Assembly: GCF_006538365.1 (NCBI RefSeq)
Contig: NZ_BJKN01000002.1
Location: 207,276 to 271,275 of the forward strand
Source: Moorella sp. E308F
Lineage (GTDB): Bacteria > Bacillota > DSM-521 > Neomoorellales > Neomoorellaceae
Direction of reading: 5' to 3'
DNA length: 64,000 bases
In this document: piece by piece, positions 55,520 to 64,000 of the stretch
Layout: the number at the start of each line of letters is the position of its first letter
Numbering within the stretch: position 1 is the stretch's first letter
Program-made: the position numbers and the translations under genes
Notes under the pieces: generated by a model
What the model was told of the DNA's origin: nothing
Seen by the model: the letters and a program-made list of their open reading frames with translations, nothing else
The model's database searches: none

Positions 55520-56296
55520 TCAGTGGAGTTTCCCCGGGCCGGGGACGCCTTCGGCAATGAGTCTCTTTAAATGTTGGACGGCCTGGGAAAGCCCGCCGAC
55601 TTCATTTATCAAGCCCACCTTCACGGCATCCTTCCCCACCAGGATGGTACCGATATCCCGCGCCAGCTCGCCTGTCTGGAACATCAAGCGGCGCAGTTCC
55701 TGCTCTGAAATATTAGCATGCTCCACAATAAAGCGTATGACCCGGTCCTGCATTTTGTCCAGGTATTCGTAGGTTTGGGGGACGCCGATGACCAGGCCGG
55801 TAAGGCGAATGGGGTGGATGGTCATGGTGGCCGTTTCGGCAATGAAGGAATGATTGGCCGCTACGGCAATGGGCACGCCGATGGAATGCCCCCCGCCCAG
55901 GACCAGGGAGACCACCGGTTTGGACATACTGATCAGTATTTCGGCAATGGCCAGACCGGCTTCAACATCGCCGCCTACGGTATTTAAAACCACCAGGAGA
56001 CCTTTGATGCCGGGGTCCTGCTCGATGGCCACCAGCTGGGGAATAATGTGCTCATATTTGGTGGTTTTGTTCTGCGGCGGCAGGACCAGGTGGCCTTCGA
56101 TCTGGCCTACGATCTGCACGCACTGAATTTCACTTTTATAGTCAGCGACATTAGTTTGCCCCAGCTCTTTAATGTTTTCTACCTCCGGGCTGGCAGGGGG
56201 GCGGGCGGTGACGCGCACCGGTTCCCCCGGCGGCTGGGGCGGGGATGTGGCCGGTTGATTGGGCACAGGGTTGGGACTGATCTCAGGGTTGGGCAT
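55520..56296 (-). CDS. tepA: ClpP-class serine protease TepA (YmfB)
   Basis: TepA is a ClpP-like protein linked in Bacillus to protein translocation and germination. The 258-residue protein has a Pro-rich N-terminus (about 1-45) and a ClpP fold: [21 protein letters not shown], the nucleophile Ser in [11 protein letters not shown] and the His in [10 protein letters not shown]. No signal peptide is seen. The minus-strand SD is GGGGGAG. Its orientation is opposite to that in Bacillus, where it lies in line with rnjB and spoIIIE. Confidence 0.9.
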   Translation of the reverse strand: MPNPEISPNPVPNQPATSPPQPPGEPVRVTARPPASPEVENIKELGQTNVADYKSEIQCVQIVGQIEGHLVLPPQNKTTKYEHIIPQLVAIEQDPGIKGLLVVLNTVGGDVEAGLAIAEILISMSKPVVSLVLGGGHSIGVPIAVAANHSFIAETATMTIHPIRLTGLVIGVPQTYEYLDKMQDRVIRFIVEHANISEQELRRLMFQTGELARDIGTILVGKDAVKVGLINEVGGLSQAVQHLKRLIAEGVPGPGKLH

Positions 56297-56458
56297 AATT
56301 CAAACTCCCCCTTGTTTAATTTAAACCTGACTCAGTAAAGACCTGCGCAGGGTTATTATAGGAAATAAAGCCCGCAAACATACATCCCCATCTTTTTATT
56401 TAAGAAGCAAGGAATTTCAAACCATAGTGTAGAATAGTAGCAACCGGGGTGATGGAAA

Positions 56459-58780
56459 ATGGCTCCTGCCAGGACACTGAATGAAAAGATAAAAAATGAA
56501 ATTATCGGTGTGGCCCTGGTGGCCCTGGCCCTCCTCTGCCTGGCGGGGTTGTATGTCCTGGACCTGGGTTACATAAGTTCTGCTGCCAGTATTGGCGCCG
56601 TGGGTCAATTGCTGGTGGGTTTTTTAAAAGCCCTGACCGGCGAGGGCAAATATGTATTTCCTATATTCCTGGCTGCCTGGGGCATCCGCCTCATTACCGG
56701 GGGTAAAGTGAAGGATTCACGGCCGCGTTTGATAGGAGGCATTTTACTTTTTCTTACTTTTTTAAGCGCCCTGCACCAGCCTTTCTTAAATGGCAGTACT
56801 TATAAAGAAGCCCTGGCCTCTGGTGTCGCCGGCCAGGGTGGTGGTCTTCTTGGTGCTCTGGGTTCCCTGCTCCTGCGATCCATTTTCGGCCGGGTGGGCA
56901 CGTGGATTGTGCTGGCGGCCTTAGTTCTTATCGCTTTTCTCCTGACCACTGGCGTTTCTTTAACCCGCTTTACCAGGCGTCTGGGCCAAATGCTCTGTGT
57001 TACCTTCCAGTCCATTAAAAGCTGGCTCCTGGCCTTTCTCTTTACCGAGGTTGAAGAAGAGGAGCCGGAGGTAAAGGAAAAGAAAAGCCCAAAGGCCAGG
57101 GGGAAGGCTTTGTCGCGAGAACGGGAAGTAGTGCCCGTGGTCATTAACCCCCCACCAGAACCTTCGCCACCGCTCATTCAGCCAGCGGTCAGTGCGGAAG
57201 AGCCGGCCCAGGCCAGGGTCTACCCGGAAAGCCCGGTACCGCCTGTCGGCGAGGACGAGAAGAAAGCCCGGCGCCGGCCCAAAGTTAATATTCAGGCGGA
57301 GGATCCTGCCGGGAAAGAGGGGGAAGATACCACCTCCGAGCAACCCGGCCCCTATGTTTTACCGCCTTTGAGTCTTTTAACCCGCCCGGTAAGGGTAAAA
57401 AATCCCCGCCTGGAAAAGGACATTACCGACCGGATCAAGATCCTGGAAGATACCCTGGACAGCTTTGGTGTCAAGGTCAAGGTGACGCAGGTCAGCTGTG
57501 GCCCGACGGTGACCCGCTATGAAGTCCAGCCGGCGCCGGGGGTGAAGGTGAGCAGGATCGTCAGCCTGGCCGACGATATTGCCCTGAGCCTGGCAGCCGC
57601 CCAGGTGCGGATTGAAGCCCCCATTCCGGGCAAGGCGGCAGTGGGGATTGAGGTGCCCAATAAGGAAATCGCTGTGGTTCACCTGCGGGAGGTGCTGGAA
57701 GATCCTGCCTTTATGGAATCCAGCAGCAAGCTGACGGTGGCCCTGGGTAAAGATATTGCCGGCAACCCGGTAATTGCCGACCTGGCGAAAATGCCTCACC
57801 TCCTGATTGCCGGGACTACCGGTTCTGGCAAGAGCGTCTGCCTGAACGCCCTGATTTGCAGCCTGCTGTTTAAAGCCACCCCTCAGGAGCTAAAACTTTT
57901 GATGATTGACCCTAAAATGGTGGAGCTGACCCAGTACAATGGCATTCCCCACCTGCTGGCGCCGGTGGTCAGCCAGCCGAAGAAAGCCGCCGCGGCCCTG
58001 CAGTGGATGGTCGGTGAAATGGAGAAACGCTATGAGCTTTTTGCCGGCGCCGGGGTCAAGGATATTACCCGCTACAACCGCTTGATGCACAAGGAAAACG
58101 GCGGCCTGGGGGCCTTACCCCTGGTAGTAGTCCTTATTGATGAGCTGGCCGACCTGATGATGGTGGCCCCGGCCGATGTGGAGGACGCCATCTGCCGCCT
58201 GGCCCAGATGGCCCGGGCGGCCGGCATTCATCTGGTTGTGGCCACCCAGAGACCTTCAGTAGATGTCATTACTGGCCTGATTAAGGCCAACATCTCTTCC
58301 CGGATTGCCTTTGCCGTTTCCTCCCAAATTGATTCCCGGACCATATTGGATATGGCCGGGGCGGAAAAGCTTTTAGGCCGCGGTGATATGCTCTTTTTGC
58401 CCATTGGGGCCAGCAAGCCCATCCGCGTCCAGGGGGTTTATGTTTCTGACCGGGAAGTGGAAGACCTGGTGACTTATGTCAAACAGCAAGGCCGGCCGGA
58501 ATATAACCCTAATTTCCTGAAAGGAGAGGAGAGCAGCGAAGACAACAGCGGGGCGGAAGACGAGCTTTTCCCTGCAGCAGTCAAGGTGATCCTGGAAACT
58601 GGACAGGCTTCCATCTCCATGCTCCAGCGGCGCCTGCGGATAGGTTATACCAGGGCGGCAAGGTTAATGGATATGATGGAAGCCAGGGGTTTCGTGGGCG
58701 GCCATGAAGGCACCAAAGCCCGCGCCATTCTTACTAACTGGGAGGAATACCAGGAATTATTTGGCGCAAAAGAAGAATGA
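56459..58780 (+). CDS. ftsK: DNA translocase FtsK/SpoIIIE
   Basis: This motor pumps DNA across the division or sporulation septum. The 773-residue protein has four N-terminal membrane helices (about 15-175), an acidic/Pro linker (about 190-310) and the RecA-like motor with Walker [15 protein letters not shown] and Walker [16 protein letters not shown] gamma DNA-recognition winged helix ([20 protein letters not shown]) ends it. The locus matches spoIIIE of Bacillus. A 162-bp gap with tepA is divergent. Confidence 0.95.
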   Translation: MAPARTLNEKIKNEIIGVALVALALLCLAGLYVLDLGYISSAASIGAVGQLLVGFLKALTGEGKYVFPIFLAAWGIRLITGGKVKDSRPRLIGGILLFLTFLSALHQPFLNGSTYKEALASGVAGQGGGLLGALGSLLLRSIFGRVGTWIVLAALVLIAFLLTTGVSLTRFTRRLGQMLCVTFQSIKSWLLAFLFTEVEEEEPEVKEKKSPKARGKALSREREVVPVVINPPPEPSPPLIQPAVSAEEPAQARVYPESPVPPVGEDEKKARRRPKVNIQAEDPAGKEGEDTTSEQPGPYVLPPLSLLTRPVRVKNPRLEKDITDRIKILEDTLDSFGVKVKVTQVSCGPTVTRYEVQPAPGVKVSRIVSLADDIALSLAAAQVRIEAPIPGKAAVGIEVPNKEIAVVHLREVLEDPAFMESSSKLTVALGKDIAGNPVIADLAKMPHLLIAGTTGSGKSVCLNALICSLLFKATPQELKLLMIDPKMVELTQYNGIPHLLAPVVSQPKKAAAALQWMVGEMEKRYELFAGAGVKDITRYNRLMHKENGGLGALPLVVVLIDELADLMMVAPADVEDAICRLAQMARAAGIHLVVATQRPSVDVITGLIKANISSRIAFAVSSQIDSRTILDMAGAEKLLGRGDMLFLPIGASKPIRVQGVYVSDREVEDLVTYVKQQGRPEYNPNFLKGEESSEDNSGAEDELFPAAVKVILETGQASISMLQRRLRIGYTRAARLMDMMEARGFVGGHEGTKARAILTNWEEYQELFGAKEE

Positions 58781-58840
58781 TAAGGGCAGGAATCTCTTGA
58801 TACGGTGTCGAAGATGATTTAAACACCGGGAGGTGAGGCC

Positions 58841-59602
58841 ATGGAAAAGGTAGGGGAAGTGCTCCGCGCTGCCCGCCAGGCAAAGGGGATCTCTCTACGC
58901 GAAGTGGAAGAAGCTACCAAAATTCGCCTGCGCTACCTGGAAGCCCTTGAAAAGGGTGAGTATAATCAGATTCCCGGCCGGGTGTATGCCTTGGGTTTCG
59001 TGCGCAGTTATGCCCGCTATCTAGGACTGGATGTCCATGCTGTTATGCAGCAGTTTAAACAGGAATACCCTACCGAAGAAGATAATAACCCGGTGGAAGA
59101 GCAGCGCCTGGCAGCCAAGGGGTATGCGCGGGAGAAAAGAAGGCACTGGCTGCTGGTCCCGGCAGTACTTCTTGTCCTCTGGGGTATTAATTGGTTATAT
59201 AATCATTACCGTCCTTCCTTAGACCAATCCGCCTCACCACCACAGCCACAGGTAACAGAACCGGCGCCGGTGGCCCCAGCACCACAGCAGCCCGTCACCG
59301 AGCCACCGCCGGTAGGGACAACGCCGCAGGTCCAGGGGGTGGAAGTCAAGGTCAGGGCTTCCGGGGACTGCTGGGTAGGGGTTACTGTTGATGGCAAAAA
59401 CGATTTTGCCGGGGTTTTAAAGGCCGGCGAAAGCAGGATCTTCCAGGGGAAAGAGAAAATTATTGTTACCCTTGGCAGCGCCGGCGCTGTTGAGGTAACC
59501 ATCAACGGCCAGGTCCAGCCATCCTTAGGTAGGGTGGGCGATGTAGTTACCTTTGAGGCTACTAAAGATTCCAGCCAGGCTAAAATAATGAGGAAACGAT
59601 GA
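58841..59602 (+). CDS. RodZ-like helix-turn-helix membrane protein (YmfM)
   Basis: This 253-residue protein has an N-terminal HTH_25 domain (AARQAKGISLREVEEATKIR, YLEALEKGEY), a transmembrane helix (HWLLVPAVLLVLWGINWL, about 105-122), a Pro-rich stretch and a C-terminal DUF4115 beta domain (VRASGDCWVGVTVDGK). RodZ links MreB to the cell wall. It is the YmfM counterpart before rimO. SD is GGGAGGTGAGG. It overlaps rimO by 4 bp (ATGA). Confidence 0.88.
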   Translation: MEKVGEVLRAARQAKGISLREVEEATKIRLRYLEALEKGEYNQIPGRVYALGFVRSYARYLGLDVHAVMQQFKQEYPTEEDNNPVEEQRLAAKGYAREKRRHWLLVPAVLLVLWGINWLYNHYRPSLDQSASPPQPQVTEPAPVAPAPQQPVTEPPPVGTTPQVQGVEVKVRASGDCWVGVTVDGKNDFAGVLKAGESRIFQGKEKIIVTLGSAGAVEVTINGQVQPSLGRVGDVVTFEATKDSSQAKIMRKR

Positions 59603-60924
59603 TCAAAACTGCTGTTGTAACCCTTGGTTGCGCCAAGAATCAAGTTGACAGCGAGTATATGTTGGGCGTCCTTGATAAAAACCGTTTTGCCCTTGTTGGC
59701 GATCCCCGCGAGGCTGAAGTAGTTATCGTCAATACCTGCAGTTTTATTACAGCGGCCAAGCAGGAGGCCCTGGAAACTATTTTGGGGCTGGCCCAGGGAG
59801 AGCCACGGCCCTATATTATTGTTGCCGGGTGTCTCGCCCAGCAGCACGCCCAGGAGCTATGGCAGGAATTGCCTGAAGTCGCCGCTTTCATTGGTCCGGG
59901 AGCCATCAGCCGTCTGCCGCGGATTATTGAGCGGGTGTTAAAGGGGGAACGGCTTTTGGACGTTCCGCTTCCTGATAAAGAGGAGGGGGAACTACCCCGC
60001 CTTACAGAGAAGGGAAGGCCCTATGCTTATTTAAAGATTGCCGAGGGCTGTGATAATCGGTGCAGTTATTGTACCATCCCCGCCATCAAGGGGCCTTACC
60101 GCAGCCGCCCCCTGGAAAAGCTGGTTGCCGAAGCCAGGACCCTGGCCGCAGCAGGCGTAAAGGAATTGATCCTGGTGGCCCAGGACACTACCGCTTATGG
60201 TCTGGACTGTTACGGCGAGTATCGCTTGCCACGGCTTTTGCGGGAACTGGCCCGGATTCCGGAAATTGAGTGGCTGCGCATCCTCTATGCCTATCCCACC
60301 AGAATTACACCGGAACTGGTGGAAGTAATGGCCACAGAGGCCAAAGTGCTGCCTTACCTGGATCTGCCCCTCCAGCATGCCAGTGAACCCGTCCTGCGGC
60401 GGATGAACCGTCCCGGGAGCCTTACCGCCAGCATCAAGACTATCGAACGCCTGCGCCGGGCCATGCCGGAAATAGCCCTGCGCTCCACTTTCATTGTCGG
60501 CTTTCCGGGAGAAAGGGAAGAGGATTTCCAGATTCTCCTGGACTTTCTAGGCTCTATAAAGTTCGACTGGGTGGGTGCCTTTAAATATTCCCCGGAAGCC
60601 GGTACTACCGCCGCCGGTTTGCCGGATCAGGTGCCAGAAGAAGTAAAGGAAGAACGCTACCGGAAATTAATGCTTTACCAGCAGCCCATTACCAGGGCCT
60701 GCAATGAACGCTGGGTGGGACGGCAGGTGCAGGTTTTGACAGAAGGGCCGGGGGTAGGCCGCAGTTTCCGCCAGGCTCCGGAGGTCGACGGCTTGATTTA
60801 TATGCAAGGCGGCACCCTGCCGGCGGGAACTATGGCCACAGTTAAACTCACCCGGGTTCATGGTAATTACGATTTAATGGGGGAGGTAGAGGCTAAAGGT
60901 AGATGTGGCAGTCCTGCCAGGTAA
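59599..60924 (+). CDS. rimO: Ribosomal protein S12 methylthiotransferase
   Basis: RimO adds a methylthio group to an Asp of S12. The 441-residue radical-SAM protein has the N-terminal UPF0004 cluster (Cys11, Cys47, Cys78), the radical-SAM cluster C151-xxx-C155-xx-C158 in EGCDNRCSYCTIP and a C-terminal TRAM domain. LGCAKNQVDSE distinguishes it from MiaB-type relatives. It is coupled to the RodZ-like gene by ATGA. In many Clostridia pgsA, cinA and recA come next; here other genes do. Confidence 0.93.
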   Translation: MIKTAVVTLGCAKNQVDSEYMLGVLDKNRFALVGDPREAEVVIVNTCSFITAAKQEALETILGLAQGEPRPYIIVAGCLAQQHAQELWQELPEVAAFIGPGAISRLPRIIERVLKGERLLDVPLPDKEEGELPRLTEKGRPYAYLKIAEGCDNRCSYCTIPAIKGPYRSRPLEKLVAEARTLAAAGVKELILVAQDTTAYGLDCYGEYRLPRLLRELARIPEIEWLRILYAYPTRITPELVEVMATEAKVLPYLDLPLQHASEPVLRRMNRPGSLTASIKTIERLRRAMPEIALRSTFIVGFPGEREEDFQILLDFLGSIKFDWVGAFKYSPEAGTTAAGLPDQVPEEVKEERYRKLMLYQQPITRACNERWVGRQVQVLTEGPGVGRSFRQAPEVDGLIYMQGGTLPAGTMATVKLTRVHGNYDLMGEVEAKGRCGSPAR

Positions 60925-60993
60925 TTCATAAGGCCTGATTAGTTGAAATTTGTTATAATTGAAGGTGTTATCCCTGCGAGAGGAGTGTTATCT

Positions 60994-61530
60994 TTGCCCT
61001 TCAAAGGGTGGCGCCTTCATTTTATTTTTCTGGCAGCCCTTTTAACCGTGGGTTTGTTGACCGGGGGCCAGTGGGCCTACCGGCATTACAGCCGGGAAAA
61101 ACCCCTGGCTAATACCTTGAAGGCCATTCCTGCGGTCCAGGAGGCAACGGTAACCCGCACGGCTGAAAGGCTGGAAATAAGGGTTATCCTTGGACCAGGA
61201 GCCGATCTGCCCCAGGCCTACCGGCAGGTACAGGAAGCGGTGCACAGGCTTTATGGCGAAGAACAGGTAAAGCTGGTCATCCAGGACCGCCGTTCCCCGG
61301 CCCTGGAGAGCCTGTGGCGGGAAAGCCAGTTTGCTGTCTATGAAGCGGCAGTGCGCGGCAACTTTACCCAGATGGCGGCCACCGTTGACCGGCTGGCGCG
61401 CCAGGCAGGCATCGACCATTATGCCGTCAATGTGGACGATAACTATATTTATCTTCAATTCAGCCAGGGACAGGATTACCTTTACCAGGTGGTACCCAGG
61501 CTCAATTATGTAACCCGGGGGGAGGGGTAA
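60994..61530 (+). CDS. Membrane-anchored partner-like protein upstream of the FtsH-like gene
   Basis: This protein of about 178 residues has one N-terminal membrane helix (HFIFLAALLTVGLLTGGQWAY) and about 140 soluble residues outside or at the membrane. A beta-alpha pattern (ATVTRTAERLEIRVILG, VHRLYGEEQVKLVIQDR) and a helical middle are visible. I recognise no family. TTG 60994 is preferred, 8 bp after AGAGGAG. TATAAT at 60954-60959 is a possible -10, without a clear -35. The stop is 1 bp before the FtsH-like start. Confidence 0.7.
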   Translation: MPFKGWRLHFIFLAALLTVGLLTGGQWAYRHYSREKPLANTLKAIPAVQEATVTRTAERLEIRVILGPGADLPQAYRQVQEAVHRLYGEEQVKLVIQDRRSPALESLWRESQFAVYEAAVRGNFTQMAATVDRLARQAGIDHYAVNVDDNYIYLQFSQGQDYLYQVVPRLNYVTRGEG

Positions 61531-61531
61531 A

Positions 61532-63025
61532 GTGTTTAAAGAAATTAAAGAGATAATTGCTGGGACAGGCCTGGGGTTAATAATCTTTTTAGTTATCAAA
61601 GGGGTGGACATTACTCCTTTTTTGCTCCTGGCGGGTATGGGTTTCCTGGCCTACTGGGTAATTGAAAAAAAGGGACTGCTTCCTTCAACCCTCGGGGGGA
61701 AGGGGTATACGCCACCGGTTAAGGTTTCCTTTGCTGATATCGGCGGCCAGACTGCGGCTGTCCGCGAGTTAAAGGAAGCCCTGGAGTTTTTACTCCGCAG
61801 TTCTGAAGTTGCGGCCATGGGCATTCGCCCCTTGAAGGGGATCCTTTTGAGCGGCCCGCCGGGAACGGGAAAGACGCTTCTGGCCAAGGCTGCCGCAACC
61901 TATACAGATGCTGTTTTTCTCGAGGCCAGCGGTAGCGAATTTATCGAGATGTATGCCGGCGTCGGCGCCCAGCGGGTACGGGCCATTTTCAACCGGGCCC
62001 GGGAACTGGCCCGGCGCCAGCAGAAAAAGCGGGCCATTATCTTTATCGACGAGCTGGAAGTCCTGGGCGGCAAACGCGGCAGCCACACTTCCCACTTAGA
62101 ATATGACCAGACCTTAAACCAGCTCCTGGTAGAGATGGATGGTTTAAAAGGCAGTCATGATGTCCAGATTCTAGTTATCGGCGCTACCAATCGCCCCGAC
62201 TTGCTGGACCCGGCCCTTTTACGCCCGGGGCGTTTCGACCGGCAGGTCAAGGTTGACCTGCCTGACCGAGAGGGGCGGCTGGCCATTTTAAAACTGCATA
62301 CGGCCAATAAGCCCCTGGCGCCGGAGGTGGACCTGGAAGCCGTTGCCCGGGAAACCTTCGGGTTTTCCGGGGCGCATCTGGAAAGCGTGGCCAATGAGGC
62401 CGCCATCCTGGCCCTGCGAGAAAAATCTCCCCTTATCACCCAGAAACATTTAATGGAAGCGGTGGATAAGGTAATGCTGGGGGAAAAGCTGGGCCGCAAG
62501 CCGGCGGCGGACGAGCTGTACCGGCTGGCCATCCATGAGGCCGGCCACGCCATTGTCGGTGAGCTGTTAAGGCCCCGGTCTATTTCCCACGTGACCATCA
62601 CCTCCCGGGGCCAGGCCCTGGGCTATACCCGGCAAAAGCCGGATAACGATATGTACCTGTACACCAGGGAATACCTTGAAACCCAGATGGATATCTGCCT
62701 GGCCGGCGCCGTGGCTGAGAACTTGATCCTTGGCAGCCGCAGTACCGGGTCCCTCAATGACTTTAAAGAAGCCATCCGCCTGGCGCGGGTGATTATTACT
62801 TCCGGGCTGTCGGACCTTGGGGTAGTGGCCGAAGAAAATTTGACAAAGGAACAGATGCACAACACTTCTTCTAGTATCATCAGCCGGGAAGAAGCAAAGG
62901 TGGCTTCCCTACTGCGGCCTTACCAGGAGGCTTTAAAGGCTTTAGCCGGACAACTGGTAGAAAAGGAAACGGTAACCGGCCGGGAATTGCGGGCTCTGTT
63001 ACAGGAACAGGCCATGGCCTCTTGA
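61532..63025 (+). CDS. FtsH-like membrane AAA+ zinc protease
   Basis: This 497-residue protein has two N-terminal helices (about 9-24 and 28-44) with almost no loop between them, unlike FtsH, which carries a domain of about 75 residues there. The AAA+ module has Walker A GPPGTGKT (108-115), pore motif EMYAGVG (Tyr141), Walker B FIDELE (173-174) and arginine finger RPGRFDR. The M41 protease has HEAGH (335-339) and Asp410 in STGSLND. It should be active, but differs from canonical FtsH. GTG start. Confidence 0.85.
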   Translation: MFKEIKEIIAGTGLGLIIFLVIKGVDITPFLLLAGMGFLAYWVIEKKGLLPSTLGGKGYTPPVKVSFADIGGQTAAVRELKEALEFLLRSSEVAAMGIRPLKGILLSGPPGTGKTLLAKAAATYTDAVFLEASGSEFIEMYAGVGAQRVRAIFNRARELARRQQKKRAIIFIDELEVLGGKRGSHTSHLEYDQTLNQLLVEMDGLKGSHDVQILVIGATNRPDLLDPALLRPGRFDRQVKVDLPDREGRLAILKLHTANKPLAPEVDLEAVARETFGFSGAHLESVANEAAILALREKSPLITQKHLMEAVDKVMLGEKLGRKPAADELYRLAIHEAGHAIVGELLRPRSISHVTITSRGQALGYTRQKPDNDMYLYTREYLETQMDICLAGAVAENLILGSRSTGSLNDFKEAIRLARVIITSGLSDLGVVAEENLTKEQMHNTSSSIISREEAKVASLLRPYQEALKALAGQLVEKETVTGRELRALLQEQAMAS

Positions 63026-63095
63026 AAATTTTGTCACGTGGCAGCAGGATTATCAGGATTGGGAAGCGAATAGATCCTAAAAACAGGTGATCGGC

Positions 63096-63692
63096 ATGCG
63101 GCTGTTTGTGGCCATAAATTTCTCTCCCGACCTGAAAGATGTCCTGGCAGGATTACTGGAAGAATTACGCCAGTTACCGGTAACGGTTAAATGGGTGCCC
63201 CCGGAGAATATCCATTTAACCCTCAAGTTTTTAGGTGAAGTGGCCCCGGCTAGAGTCGAGGAAATAGGAGCAGCCTTGCGGCGTGCCGCTGTGGGGGTTA
63301 ACCCCTGGCACCTGGAGGTAAAAGGCACCGGGGTTTTTCCTAATTGGCGCAACCCCCGGGTTGTCTGGGTGGGGGTGGACTCCGAAGAGCCATTGTATGC
63401 CCTGCAACAACAGGTAACCAGGGAATACCTGGCTCTTGGTTTCCCGGCCGCTTCCTTTACCCCCCATTTAACCCTGGGCCGTCTGCGGCCGGGGACGGCC
63501 TCCGGACCGCTGCAGGACAGGCTCAAGAGTCTGGCCGGTGTGTCCTGGGGGCGGGAAAGGGTGGCGGCGGTAAGCCTCATGGAGAGCAGTCTGACCCCCC
63601 GCGGGGCTGTTTATAGGCCGGTGCTAACAGTTCCTTTGCCGGCCCCTGACGGCGGCCCGCTGCCGGGTTCGGAGGGGCCCCTCGGGGACTGA
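63096..63692 (+). CDS. thpR: RNA 2',3'-cyclic phosphodiesterase (2'-5' RNA ligase family)
   Basis: This 198-residue 2H phosphoesterase has both catalytic HxTx motifs: HLTLKFLGEV (about 43-52) and HLTLGRLRPG (about 127-136). MRLFVAINFSPDLKD is the usual start. It opens 2',3'-cyclic phosphates on RNA ends; the natural substrate is unknown. ATG 63096 is chosen; the GTG at 63087 is inside the SD region. The C-terminal tail is Gly/Pro-rich and its stop codon lies in sequence shared with the flank of the 241-nt repeat. Confidence 0.88.
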   Translation: MRLFVAINFSPDLKDVLAGLLEELRQLPVTVKWVPPENIHLTLKFLGEVAPARVEEIGAALRRAAVGVNPWHLEVKGTGVFPNWRNPRVVWVGVDSEEPLYALQQQVTREYLALGFPAASFTPHLTLGRLRPGTASGPLQDRLKSLAGVSWGRERVAAVSLMESSLTPRGAVYRPVLTVPLPAPDGGPLPGSEGPLGD

Positions 63693-63733
63693 CGCCCCCT
63701 CCGACGAACAATGAAAATGCACTTTTGGCAAAG

Positions 63734-63974
63734 GGGGTGGAGGGTACAGGTGGAAGGCGACTTGGTTCGAGGCGTAAGCAAACTCAGCGAAGACGCAGCG
63801 AGGCGGCGGTTAACGGGATGGGGATCGTAACGCAGCTTTAGGAACGAGAAGTACCACGCCCCGTTATGATTGATCAAAGAGATAAAGCCACGCCACCCCC
63901 GCCGCCGAGCAAGGCTGAGCGCTAAGTTTGCTAGCCGAGAACCACCGGAGCCTGAAGCCTGTACCCTCCACCCC
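63734..63974 (+). repeat. 241-nt structured repeat element, copy B
   Basis: The second copy of the element at 22148 has the same length. Its ends (63734-63750 and 63958-63974) form a perfect 17-bp Watson-Crick helix. Compared with copy A, helix pair 4 is G-C instead of C-G, pair 9 is G-C instead of U-G, and pair 3 is G-C instead of G-U. An internal stem reads TCGT / ACGA (63825-63828 / 63844-63847) where copy A has TCAT / ATGA. AAAG flanks both ends. It follows thpR, and the window ends 26 bp later. Confidence 0.8.
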
Positions 63975-64000
63975 AAAGAACATGAAGTACAGATCAACCA

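Noticed and set aside
63611-63997. Minus-strand 128-codon frame over repeat copy B
   Set aside because: It overlaps thpR and the structured element; high GC keeps frames open by chance.

Overview
This window looks like a chromosomal housekeeping segment of a moderately GC-rich, endospore-forming Firmicute of the Moorella type (thermophilic acetogenic Clostridia). The reasons are the Bacillus/Clostridium gene order, CodY, the dipicolinate synthase genes dpaA/dpaB, YmxH, TepA and YlzJ, a Gram-positive PolC, very frequent TTG and GTG starts behind strong Shine-Dalgarno (SD) sites, and a DUF2148 iron-sulphur protein. The genus is an inference from gene content, not a database match. Almost everything is on the + strand; only tepA and ylzJ are on the - strand.

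Layout. 1-6.4 kb holds a mixed set: a CBS-domain protein with a structured leader and a palindrome, a TIGR01777 epimerase-like protein, a SurA-like lipoprotein, a ComM-family ATPase, a DUF2148 Fe-S protein and an iron-dependent alcohol dehydrogenase. 6.5-14.8 kb is the dprA-topA-trmFO-xerC-hslV-hslU-codY cluster. 14.8-26.3 kb is the rpsB-tsf-pyrH-frr-uppS-cdsA-dxr-rseP-ispG-proS run, which makes ribosomes, isoprenoids and phospholipid precursors. A PASTA-like protein and a small 2[4Fe-4S] ferredoxin are inserted after frr, and a 241-nt structured repeat lies between dxr and rseP. polC follows, and it lacks the usual proofreading exonuclease insert. Next come a lone ribulokinase and a gene-poor 450-bp stretch rich in inverted repeats. 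32.0-43.2 kb is the rimP-nusA-rnpM-ylxQ-infB-rbfA-nrnA-truB-ribF-rpsO-pnp translation and RNA cluster. 43.3-47.5 kb holds envelope and sporulation-linked genes (YlxY deacetylase, DacF-like carboxypeptidase, M16 peptidase, dUTPase, YmxH).

47.5-53.4 kb is an aspartate-family operon, dapB-dpaA-dpaB-asd-dapG-dapA. It starts at a good sigma-A promoter and a lysine riboswitch with an intrinsic terminator. It makes lysine, diaminopimelate for peptidoglycan and dipicolinate for spores. dapB appears to have no ATG, GTG or TTG at its proper start. RNase J, the inverted tepA-ylzJ pair, ftsK/spoIIIE, a RodZ-like gene and rimO follow. Then comes an unusual pair: a small membrane-anchored protein directly upstream of an FtsH-like protease whose two membrane helices are almost loopless. 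The window ends with thpR and a second copy of the 241-nt repeat.

The most unusual signals are: (1) the duplicated 241-nt element, whose 17-bp closing helix and an internal helix are kept by compensatory changes between the two copies; (2) the exonuclease-less PolC with an apparently intact PHP metal site; (3) the FtsH-like protease and its partner; (4) the dapB start; (5) leader hairpins that would mask ribosome binding sites (rpsB, and the membrane gene at 46.9 kb).
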